The notes beneath the pieces are model-generated. The model had not been told where the DNA came from, did no database searches, and was given only the letters and a program-made list of their open reading frames with translations. Source: Burkholderiales bacterium (lineage in GTDB: Bacteria; Pseudomonadota; Gammaproteobacteria; Burkholderiales; Burkholderiaceae). From it: DNA of 13,720 nt. Positions 1 through 5,629 of the stretch are shown piece by piece (the first letter of the stretch is position 1; each line of letters begins with the position of its first letter). The position numbers and the translations under genes were made by a program. The stretch is from positions 1-13,720 of the forward strand of contig CANBQJ010000094.1 of NCBI GenBank assembly GCA_947371645.1, read 5' to 3'.

Positions 1-60
1 GTGGAGCAACGGCTGTTGCAAAACATCCTTTGCCCCTCGTCTCTTTCGGGACTATGGGCT

Positions 61-90
61 TTGCACATGGTTCCTTCCCCCCGGTTTTAT
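61..90 (+). promoter_or_regulatory. Candidate sigma70 promoter of the small lipoprotein gene
   Basis: A TTGCAC hexamer at 61-66 (4 of 6 to TTGACA) is followed after 18 bases by TTTTAT at 85-90 (4 of 6 to TATAAT). This would start transcription near 97, giving a short leader that carries the GAGGA ribosome site at 103-107, seven bases before the ATG at 115. Both hexamers are imperfect, so this is a suggestion from position and similarity only. I see no gene in bases 1-60. Confidence 0.35.
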
Positions 91-114
91 TGACACCCTT
101 TTGAGGACACAAGC

Positions 115-324
115 ATGAAAAAGTCGCTCCTGCTGGCTTCGCTGATCGCTGCCATCGCCCTGGCCGCTTGCGGTAAGAAGGCTGAAGAAGCTCCTGCTGC
201 CGCTTCTGAAGTTGCTTCGGCCGCTTCCGCTCCTGAAGCTGCCCCCGCTTCGGCTCCTGAAGCTGCTTCGGCCGCTTCGGCTCCTGAAGCTGCTTCTGAA
301 GCTGCCAGCGCTGCCTCGAACTGA
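115..324 (+). CDS. Small Ala-rich lipoprotein
   Basis: A 69-residue protein with a lipoprotein signal peptide: basic MKK start, hydrophobic core at residues 5-18, and a lipobox L16-A17-A18-C19. Signal peptidase II would cut before Cys19, leaving a mature chain of 51 residues. Gly, not Asp, follows the Cys, which favours outer-membrane sorting. The mature part is about half Ala, with Ser, Pro and Glu, and contains an imperfect 11-residue repeat (33-43 and 50-60); it looks unstructured. Ala is written mostly as GCT, unlike the GCC-rich flagellar and housekeeping genes beside it, which may mark high expression. The start is supported by GAGGA seven bases upstream. It is a single-gene unit closed by a strong terminator. 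Similar short Ala/Pro/Glu lipoproteins are common in Burkholderiales, but I know of no proven function. Confidence 0.8.
   Translation: MKKSLLLASLIAAIALAACGKKAEEAPAAASEVASAASAPEAAPASAPEAASAASAPEAASEAASAASN
211..294 (+). repeat. Imperfect 33-bp direct repeat inside the lipoprotein gene
   Basis: Two in-frame 33-bp copies, 211-243 and 262-294, match at 30 of 33 bases. Each encodes 11 residues of the pattern (V/A)ASAASAPEAA. The 18 bases between them encode a partial copy (PASAPE). The array could change length by slippage without breaking the reading frame. Confidence 0.75.
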
Positions 325-342
325 TCTCAGTTTGATGGTACG

Positions 343-371
343 AAAAAGCCGCTCTGACGAGCGGCTTTTTT
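343..371. terminator. Strong intrinsic terminator, probably bidirectional
   Basis: Perfect 12-bp stem: 343-354 pairs with 359-370 around a TGAC loop at 355-358. The GC core is GCCGCTC/GAGCGGC. A run of six T follows on the plus strand (366-371), and the A run at 343-347 gives a matching U tract on the minus strand. On the plus strand it ends the small lipoprotein transcript 19 bases after the stop codon. On the minus strand it lies about 170 bases past the bamC stop and could end the dapA-bamC transcript. Confidence 0.92.
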
Positions 372-455
372 CATGGGTGTTTGTGCGGTAATTCGCGCCT
401 TCAGCGGCGACATGCCAGACCACTTTGCACCGGGCTGCCACTTCAGGCGCGCCAT

Positions 456-484
456 GACAAACGCGGACCTCGGTCCGCGTTGTC
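456..484. repeat. Long inverted repeat in the gap downstream of bamC
   Basis: Bases 456-459 and 461-469 pair with 472-480 and 481-484. This gives 13 base pairs with one bulged A at 460 and a tiny CTCG-type loop centred on 470-471. It lies in the 372-538 gap between the lipoprotein terminator and the bamC stop codon. No T run follows on either strand, so it is not a standard intrinsic terminator. It could protect the 3' end of the bamC transcript or be a protein-binding palindrome. I see nothing else of note in this gap. Confidence 0.6.
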
Positions 485-538
485 GTTGGTGCCGACCGAA
501 GGCCGCCCTGGCTCAGGTCGGGCGTCCGGGGGCGGGCT

Positions 539-1690
539 TCACACCAGTTCGTCGAGCAGCTGTTTGGCCACGCGCTGGGCCATGGGGTTGTCCGTCACAG
601 GCTTGCCGGTGTCGGACAGCACCTGAACCTGAGCCTGCTTGCCTTGGCCCTGCACGGTCACGCGGAAGCGGCTGAGCCCATCCCCCACGGCCTTGGCGCC
701 GAACATGCGCGCGAAGAAGCCCGGGCGGTTGGCCTCGACGTCGCTGTCGGACAGGCGGATGTCGTAGCTGCCTTGTTTGCGGTCGCGCGACTCTACGGTG
801 AAGCCGCTGCGGTCCAGCGCCAGGCCTACGCGACGCCAGGCGGTGTCCAGGTCAGCGTCCAGCGTCAGTGAGACCTTGTCGCTGTTGAGCTGGGCATAGC
901 TGCTGGCGGGCGTCGGCTTCGTTTCTGGTGCAAGGGCTGCCGCGGCCACGGTGGCGTCGGCGGAGGCCTTGGGCACGCCCAGCTTCACCAGCAAGCGGCT
1001 GAGCATCGCGGCTTCCAGCTGCGGGTCGGACGGGCGGCCACGCCAGACCGTGCGGTCCTTCTGTGCGGTTTCGTATTGCTCGGTCAGGCCGCGGTGGGCG
1101 ATGTAGATTTCAGAACCCGATGCGGTGCGCTCGATGCGCATGCGGTAGCTGTCGCGCTCGCCCGAGTCGTAGAGGGACTCGAACACGCGTCCCAGGGTCT
1201 TGCGCACGACGCCATCGTCGCCCACCTTGACGTGGTTTTCCAGGTAGCTGGTTTCCAGCAAGCCGGTGTCCGCCTGGTCGACCAGCAAATCGAAGCCCTG
1301 GTCCAGCCAGAAGCTGCGCAGCGCAGGCCAGAGTTGTTCAGGCGGCAGGGCCACGGACAGCCAGCGGGTCTGGCCCTGGCGTTCCAGTTTGTAGGCGCCG
1401 GCCTGGTTGATGGCGATGCTGATGGGCTGGGTGCCCGGGGCACCGGCGTTGCCGCCCAGGCTGCTGGCCGTGATGGTGGACGAGGTGACCTGCCCAAAAC
1501 GGACCTGACCCGGCAGCTGGCTCAGGTCGGGGGGCACATCGAGCTTGACGGTCTGGGAGCCGGTGTTGCGGTAGTCCACCTTGTCGCCGGAGAGCGCGTC
1601 GCCCACGGAGCTGCAGCCGGTGGACACCCACGTGACGCAGAGGGCGGCGGCCAGTGCGGTGGCGGTCTGGGGGCGGATCGAAACGGTCAT
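539..1690 (-). CDS. bamC: BamC/NlpB-like outer membrane assembly lipoprotein
   Basis: This is the lipoprotein subunit of the BAM complex, which inserts beta-barrel proteins into the outer membrane. From the ATG at 1690 the product has 383 residues. It has a lipoprotein signal peptide with the lipobox V23-S24-T25-Gly-less spacing ending at Cys26 (VSTGC). An N-terminal extended segment of the BamC type (VDYRNTGS, then DVPPDLSQLP near 51-60) follows, and then two helix-grip-like domains, the second over roughly the last 130 residues. The frame stays open upstream to a TTG at 1822, but that would overlap dapA and bury the signal peptide. An ATG at 1711 (seven residues longer) is also possible. 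Neither ATG has a clear ribosome site. The gene follows dapA with a gap of about 95 bases, the same dapA-bamC (nlpB/dapX) order as in E. coli, which supports the call. Sequence similarity to the E. coli protein is low outside these features. Confidence 0.85.
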   Translation of the reverse strand: MTVSIRPQTATALAAALCVTWVSTGCSSVGDALSGDKVDYRNTGSQTVKLDVPPDLSQLPGQVRFGQVTSSTITASSLGGNAGAPGTQPISIAINQAGAYKLERQGQTRWLSVALPPEQLWPALRSFWLDQGFDLLVDQADTGLLETSYLENHVKVGDDGVVRKTLGRVFESLYDSGERDSYRMRIERTASGSEIYIAHRGLTEQYETAQKDRTVWRGRPSDPQLEAAMLSRLLVKLGVPKASADATVAAAALAPETKPTPASSYAQLNSDKVSLTLDADLDTAWRRVGLALDRSGFTVESRDRKQGSYDIRLSDSDVEANRPGFFARMFGAKAVGDGLSRFRVTVQGQGKQAQVQVLSDTGKPVTDNPMAQRVAKQLLDELV

Positions 1691-1784
1691 GGCTTCAAAA
1701 GTAGGGGCCATCCGCGGTGGATGGCCCTTGGGTGTGGGCTGAGGTGTCGGCGGTGAGGCAAGGGCCGTGCGGCCTGCCGGCGGG

Positions 1785-2666
1785 TCAGAGCACGCCGGTT
1801 TCGCGCAGGGCCGCCTCGACAACGGCTTGTGCAGGTGCAGACAGCTCGGTCAGGGGCAGGCGCAGCGTACCACCGGCCTTGCCCATGCGCGTCAGGGCCC
1901 ATTTGACAGGGATGGGGTTGGGCTCGACGAACAGGTGCTTGTGCAGCGGCAGCAGTTGCATGTGCAGCGCGATGGCCTTGGCCGTGTCGCGGGCCATGGC
2001 GGCTTCGCACAACTGGGACATGCCGCGCGGTGCCACGTTGGCCGTCACGCTGATGTTGCCGTGTCCGCCCAGCAGCATCAGCAGCACGGCGGTGGGGTCG
2101 TCACCGGAGTAGATCGAGAAGCCCTTGGGGGCCTGCTTGATCAGCCAGGCGGCGCGCTCCAGGTTGCCGGTGGCTTCCTTGATGCCGATGACGCCAGGCA
2201 CCTGTGCCAGGCGCAGGGCGGTTTCGGGCAGCATGTCGGCAACGGTGCGGCCGGGCACGTTGTAGAGCACCACAGGGATGTCGACGGCCTCGACGATCTT
2301 CTTGAAGTGCTGGTAGATGCCTTCTTGCGTGGGCTTGTTGTAGTAGGGCACGACCTGCAGCGTGCAGTCGGCGCCCACCTTCTTGGCGTATTCGCTGAGC
2401 TCGATGGCTTCGGTGGTGGAGTTGGCGCCACAGCCGGCCATGATGGGCACGCGGCCCTTGGCCTGCTCAACGGCCACGCGGATGATTTCGCGGTGCTCTT
2501 CGACCGTCACGGTGGGCGATTCGCCGGTGGTGCCGACCACGCCGATGCAGTGGGTGCCTTCGGCGATGTGCCAGTCGATCAGTTTGCGCAGGCCGTCGTA
2601 GTCCACGCTGCCGTCGGCGTGCATGGGGGTGATGAGGGCGACGATGCTGCCAAAAATGGGTGTCAT
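1785..2666 (-). CDS. dapA: 4-hydroxy-tetrahydrodipicolinate synthase
   Basis: DapA condenses pyruvate with aspartate semialdehyde, the first committed step to diaminopimelate and lysine, in the cytoplasm. The product has 293 residues, the usual length for the family. All key positions are visible: the GTTGES loop with T46 and T47, Tyr135 and Arg140 in LYNVPGR, and the Schiff-base Lys163 in [16 protein letters not shown] is at 108-116. I chose the ATG at 2666 because AAGGAAG lies five bases upstream of it. The in-frame ATG at 2681 adds five residues but has no ribosome site. bamC follows on the same strand and probably shares the transcript. The SDR gene upstream ends about 110 bases before this start. 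No clear promoter of its own was found. Confidence 0.97.
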   Translation of the reverse strand: MTPIFGSIVALITPMHADGSVDYDGLRKLIDWHIAEGTHCIGVVGTTGESPTVTVEEHREIIRVAVEQAKGRVPIMAGCGANSTTEAIELSEYAKKVGADCTLQVVPYYNKPTQEGIYQHFKKIVEAVDIPVVLYNVPGRTVADMLPETALRLAQVPGVIGIKEATGNLERAAWLIKQAPKGFSIYSGDDPTAVLLMLLGGHGNISVTANVAPRGMSQLCEAAMARDTAKAIALHMQLLPLHKHLFVEPNPIPVKWALTRMGKAGGTLRLPLTELSAPAQAVVEAALRETGVL

Positions 2667-2779
2667 GGTGCTTCCTTGCATCCCGCGATTCTAGCGGGCG
2701 CGGCCGTGGGGGCTTGGCGTGGCGGCGGAGAGTTGCCGGTGAACCGGGCTCAGGGTTCTCTGCCAGGTGCGGGTGGGCT

Positions 2780-3583
2780 TCAGTGGCCAGGCTCGCGCTT
2801 GAGGGCGGCACTGGCCAGGCGGTCTACCAGACCAGGGGCGATGAGCTTGAGCCAACGGCCCGCCTTGCCTTTGGCGCTCATCACGACGTCGCGCTCACGC
2901 CGTGCCATGCCCTGGCGGATCAGGCGGGCGCAGGTCTCGACGCTCATGGCGCCAGCCTCGTCCAGGCCGCTGCGGCCGGCGGGCTGACCCTGGGCGTTGA
3001 AGCCGCGGTAACGGATGTCGGTGGCGACGACGCCGGGGTAGGCAATCGTCACCGAGACGCCTTTGGCTGCGAGCTCGACCCTCAGGGCCTCGAAAAACCC
3101 GGTCATGGCGAATTTGGTGGCGCAGTAGGCCGTGCGACCGGGTACACCGATCAGGCCGGCCAGGCTGGAGACCGCCACGATGCGGCCCTGGGCAGCTTCC
3201 AGGTGGGGCAGGGCGGCCTGTGTGCACCAGGCGCTGCCCCAGAGGTTGATCTGCATGAGGCGCTGGTACCAGTCCAGGCTGACGACCTCTCCGAGCAGGG
3301 CGTGGGCCGACATGCCGGCGTTGTTGACCAGGGTGTCGATGCGGCCATAGCGGGCCACGGTGTCGGCGATCAGGCCTTTGCAGTTGGCTTCGATGGCGAC
3401 GTCGGTGGGGCGAACCAGCACCTGGGCGCCCAGCTTTTCGCAACTTTGCGCCACCGCGGCCAGTTTGTCGGCGCCGCGGGCGGCCAACACCAGTTGCAGG
3501 GTGGCACCTTGTTCCTGGGCCAGTTGCCTGGCCAGTTCGGCACCGATGCCGTCGGAGGAGCCTGTGATGATCACCACTGCCAT
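2780..3583 (-). CDS. SDR family NAD(P)-dependent oxidoreductase
   Basis: A 267-residue classical short-chain dehydrogenase/reductase. It has the dinucleotide-binding motif TGSSDGIG at residues 7-14, DV at 61-62 for the adenine ring, NNAG at 87-90, the catalytic Ser140, and the active-site pair Tyr153-xxx-Lys157 (YCATK). PG at 183-184 follows as expected. Residues about 238-264 form a basic/hydrophobic tail (KGKAGRWLKLIAPGL) that could associate with the membrane. The substrate cannot be told from the sequence. The ATG at 3583 sits one base after the stop of a small membrane protein gene, which itself overlaps the MFS gene. The three are therefore very likely one translationally coupled operon. 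A GGAG lies 11 bases upstream, a little far. Confidence 0.93.
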   Translation of the reverse strand: MAVVIITGSSDGIGAELARQLAQEQGATLQLVLAARGADKLAAVAQSCEKLGAQVLVRPTDVAIEANCKGLIADTVARYGRIDTLVNNAGMSAHALLGEVVSLDWYQRLMQINLWGSAWCTQAALPHLEAAQGRIVAVSSLAGLIGVPGRTAYCATKFAMTGFFEALRVELAAKGVSVTIAYPGVVATDIRYRGFNAQGQPAGRSGLDEAGAMSVETCARLIRQGMARRERDVVMSAKGKAGRWLKLIAPGLVDRLASAALKREPGH

Positions 3584-3584
3584 G

Positions 3585-3755
3585 TCAAATGCAACTCCAG
3601 ATGCGGGTGGCCAGGTCGAAGGCCACGTCCGGCCGCCAATATAAGCAAAAGGTGGCGGCCAGGGCGCCGGCCACGGTCAGCCAGATGCCGATGCGCCACA
3701 GCCGCTCCGCTGGTCTGGGGGGCGCCATGGTGGGGTCGGGGCTCGGGCTGCTCAT
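3585..3755 (-). CDS. Small single-pass membrane protein between MFS and SDR genes
   Basis: An unlabelled 56-residue frame read by hand. It begins MSSPSPDPTMAPPRPAERLW, has one hydrophobic segment at about residues 20-40 (WRIGIWLTVAG to LYW), and ends DLATRIWSCI. Three Arg (14, 18, 21) precede the segment, which by the positive-inside rule would put the N-terminus in the cytoplasm. Its ATG overlaps the MFS stop codon as ATGA (3755-3752), and its TGA (3587-3585) is one base before the SDR ATG. There is no ribosome site in front of it, which fits restarting by the same ribosome. The exact fit between two real genes is the main evidence for translation. An internal ATG (residue 10) is an alternative start. 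I do not recognise the family. It could be a partner or stabiliser of the transporter, or an unrelated membrane microprotein. Confidence 0.65.
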   Translation of the reverse strand: MSSPSPDPTMAPPRPAERLWRIGIWLTVAGALAATFCLYWRPDVAFDLATRIWSCI

Positions 3756-5035
3756 GCGGGCAGGCCGTCAGGCAGGCGCCGGTCCACGCGCCGTCCGGCC
3801 GGCGCCCGGTGCTCCCGGATGGGCAGGTTCACCGCAGCGGCCATCAGGCCCAGGCCCATGGCCATCCACCAGACCACCTGGTAGCTGCCCGTGGCGTCGT
3901 ACAGCCGCCCGGCCAGCCACACGCCCAGAAACGACCCGACCTGGTGAGACAGGAAGACCAGTGCACCCAGCATGGACAGGTGGCGCACGCCCAGCATCTG
4001 CGCCACGATGGCGTTGGTCGGCGGCACGGTGGACAGCCACAGCGTGCCCATGGCGGCGGCAAACAGGTAGACGCTCCAGGGGCTCAGCGGAGTCAGCACG
4101 AAGGCGAGCATGGCCAGGGCGCGCAGGGCGTAGATGCCGGACAGCAACCAGGGTTTGCGCAAGTGGTTGCCCAGGGCACCTGCGGCATAACTGCCCATCA
4201 CGTTGAACAGGCCGATCAGGGCCAGACCGGTGGTGGCCACGCCGGCGTCCATCTGGTGGTCTCTGAGGTAACTGGGGAGGTGCACGCCGATGAAGGCCAG
4301 CTGGAAGCCGCACACGAAATAGCCGGCGGTGAGCAGCAGGTAGTCGCGGTGGGCCAGGGCCTCTTTCAGGGCGGCCCTGCCTGTGAGCGGGATGCCGTCG
4401 TCGTCGTGGCTGAGCGAGGTGGGCCTTGTCGCGGTGGCCGACGTGGGGGCCGGGCTGCGGGCAGGTTCACGCAAGCCCCAGGCCAGCGGCATGACAAACA
4501 GGGCGCTCACGGCCAGGCCCATCAAGGCTTGCGACCAGCCCCAGGCATGGATGAGGGCGCTGGCCACGGGCACCATCAGGAACTGGCCAAATGAGCCGGC
4601 CGCTGCGGTGATGCCCATGGCCCAGGAGCGCTGGGCTGGCGTGACGTTGCGGGCGAGCACGCCGTAGATGACGGCGTAGGTGCTGCAGGCCTGGGCCACG
4701 CCGATCATCACACCGGTGCTCAACATGAAGGCGAAGTGGCCGGGCGCCGTGGCCATGCCGAGCAGGCCCAGGGCATAGAGCAGCGCGCCGGCCAGCAGCA
4801 CCTTGAAGGCGCCGTCGCGGTCGGCCCACCAGCCCACCAGGGGGCCGGACAGGCCCCACACCAGGTTCTGGACGGCCAGGGCCAGCGAGTACTGCTCGCG
4901 CGTCCAGCCGTGTGCCATGGTGATGGGCTGCAGCCACAGGCCAAAGCTGTGGCGTATGCCCATGGACAAGGTGACGATGAAGGCGCCGCAGATGAGCATC
5001 CGGGCCAGGGGCAGCGTGCTGCGCTGAGGGTGCAT
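3752..5035 (-). CDS. Major facilitator superfamily transporter
   Basis: A 427-residue inner-membrane protein with about 12 hydrophobic segments in two halves. They are split by a hydrophilic loop at about residues 187-222 containing SHDDDG. The motif-A loop between helices 2 and 3 reads GWWADRDG at 68-75, and a related GRLYDATG loop occurs in the second half. The first helix region (SMGIRHSFGLWLQPIT) and general layout resemble the oxalate/formate and monocarboxylate branch of MFS, but I cannot assign a substrate. The start at 5035 is the first ATG of the frame, 35 bases after the fliE stop; it has no clear ribosome site, and ATG 4999 is possible but would cut into helix 1. It overlaps the next small membrane protein gene by four bases (ATGA), placing MFS, small protein and SDR in one unit. 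The C-terminal tail is Arg-rich. Confidence 0.9.
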   Translation of the reverse strand: MHPQRSTLPLARMLICGAFIVTLSMGIRHSFGLWLQPITMAHGWTREQYSLALAVQNLVWGLSGPLVGWWADRDGAFKVLLAGALLYALGLLGMATAPGHFAFMLSTGVMIGVAQACSTYAVIYGVLARNVTPAQRSWAMGITAAAGSFGQFLMVPVASALIHAWGWSQALMGLAVSALFVMPLAWGLREPARSPAPTSATATRPTSLSHDDDGIPLTGRAALKEALAHRDYLLLTAGYFVCGFQLAFIGVHLPSYLRDHQMDAGVATTGLALIGLFNVMGSYAAGALGNHLRKPWLLSGIYALRALAMLAFVLTPLSPWSVYLFAAAMGTLWLSTVPPTNAIVAQMLGVRHLSMLGALVFLSHQVGSFLGVWLAGRLYDATGSYQVVWWMAMGLGLMAAAVNLPIREHRAPAGRRVDRRLPDGLPA

Positions 5036-5069
5036 GGCAGTGTGGGGTTGGCGGCAAAAGCCCAGCCGG

Positions 5070-5420
5070 TCACACCTGCATGTTCATGATGTCCGTGTAG
5101 GCCTGCACCAGCTTGTTGCGCACTTGTACCGCAGATTGGAAGCCCAGTTGCGCCTTTTGCATGGCGACCATGGTTTCTTCCAGGCTGACGGTGGGGTTGT
5201 CGAACTGCACCTCGCGCTGCATGGCCGTGGCCGTGGCCTGCGATTGGCTGATGTTCTTCAGCGCACCGCCCAGGGCCGACTGGAAGCTGGCCTTGTCGAC
5301 GGCCGGTGTGCTGACCTGGCCGTCGAGGCGGGTCTTGGCCTCCACCCGCCGGGCGACGTCGGCCATGCCGGCGCGGGACGCGGCCTGGGCGAAATCGAAG
5401 GGCTTGAGTTTGAGGTCCAT
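5070..5420 (-). CDS. fliE: Flagellar hook-basal body protein FliE
   Basis: FliE is the small adaptor that joins the FliF MS ring to the proximal rod and is among the first substrates of the flagellar type III export gate. From ATG 5420 the product has 116 residues, slightly longer than the enteric protein (about 104). The conserved C-terminal half is present: FQSALGGALKNI, then DNPTVSLEETMVAMQKAQ, then VRNKLVQAYTDIMNMQV. The frame stays open to a GTG at 5456, but MDLKLKPFDF is a typical FliE beginning, so I chose 5420. The ribosome site is weak (AGG about 12 bases upstream). fliE is transcribed away from fliF, as in enteric bacteria. An MFS gene follows 34 bases later on the same strand with no terminator visible, so read-through is possible. 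Confidence 0.95.
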   Translation of the reverse strand: MDLKLKPFDFAQAASRAGMADVARRVEAKTRLDGQVSTPAVDKASFQSALGGALKNISQSQATATAMQREVQFDNPTVSLEETMVAMQKAQLGFQSAVQVRNKLVQAYTDIMNMQV

Positions 5421-5530
5421 GCTGCCGATACCTGAGTCAGGGAGACGGGGTGTCACGTTGCGATGTGCCCACTCTAGGGGTTTGCCTCGTCCGCGATGGT
5501 TGGAAGTGCCCGGGTTTTGGGGGGTTCATT

Positions 5531-5546
5531 GCGGCACTTTTGCCGC
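5531..5546. promoter_or_regulatory. Perfect palindrome in the fliE-fliF control region
   Basis: GCGGCA (5531-5536), a four-base CTTT spacer, and TGCCGC (5541-5546) form a perfect inverted repeat. It lies in the middle of the 209-bp divergent gap between fliE and fliF and four bases before the GACTCCGAATAAT element. This is a good place for a regulator to act on one or both promoters. Which protein would bind is unknown; it does not match a full sigma54 site. Confidence 0.45.
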
Positions 5547-5550
5547 TCCC

Positions 5551-5563
5551 GACTCCGAATAAT
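5551..5563 (+). promoter_or_regulatory. Candidate flagellar promoter element upstream of fliF
   Basis: GACTCCGAATAAT lies 66 bases before the fliF ATG. It recurs with a single change (GACTTCGAATAAT at 12908-12920) 59 bases before the fliL ATG. AATAAT is one base from a sigma70 -10 hexamer, and CCGAATAA is close to the sigma28 -10 GCCGATAA except for one extra A. No good -35 for either factor lies at the right distance, which would fit an activator-dependent promoter. The motif pairing is seen; the promoter role is inferred. Confidence 0.45.
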
Positions 5564-5629
5564 GGGCCGGAACCAGTGGGCTTGCGGCATCGTGTGTTGT
5601 CGGTGCGCAGCCTCTAGAACCGACCACAC

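Noticed and set aside
1691..1822. TTG-initiated N-terminal extension of bamC
   Set aside because: It would overlap dapA by 38 bases and place 44 residues before a good lipoprotein signal peptide.
2682..2698. TAGAAT on the minus strand as a dapA -10 element, within a short CCCGC/GCGGG hairpin
   Set aside because: No -35-like hexamer lies 16-18 bases upstream, and the stem is only five pairs, so neither a promoter nor a terminator is convincing.
2741..2758. Inverted repeat GAACC/GGTTC between SDR and dapA
   Set aside because: Only five pairs and no T run; too weak to call a terminator.
1767..2987. Long plus-strand open frame of 406 codons
   Set aside because: It runs opposite dapA, which has every catalytic residue. 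Its product is a His/Gly/Val/Asp-rich mixture typical of antisense reading of high-GC genes, with no domain.
2660..4594. Plus-strand open frame of 644 codons
   Set aside because: It is antisense to the SDR and MFS genes and its composition (Gly/Gln/His-rich) is that of a GC-bias shadow; no recognisable motif.
5424..5430. GCCGATA on the plus strand near the fliE start as a sigma28 -10
   Set aside because: No TAAA-type -35 at 15 bases upstream, and it lies about 200 bases before fliF.
5532..5546. Sigma54 promoter CGGCAC-N5-CCGC upstream of fliF
   Set aside because: The GG and GC are correctly spaced, but the -12 half lacks TT and the site is better described by the perfect palindrome it overlaps.
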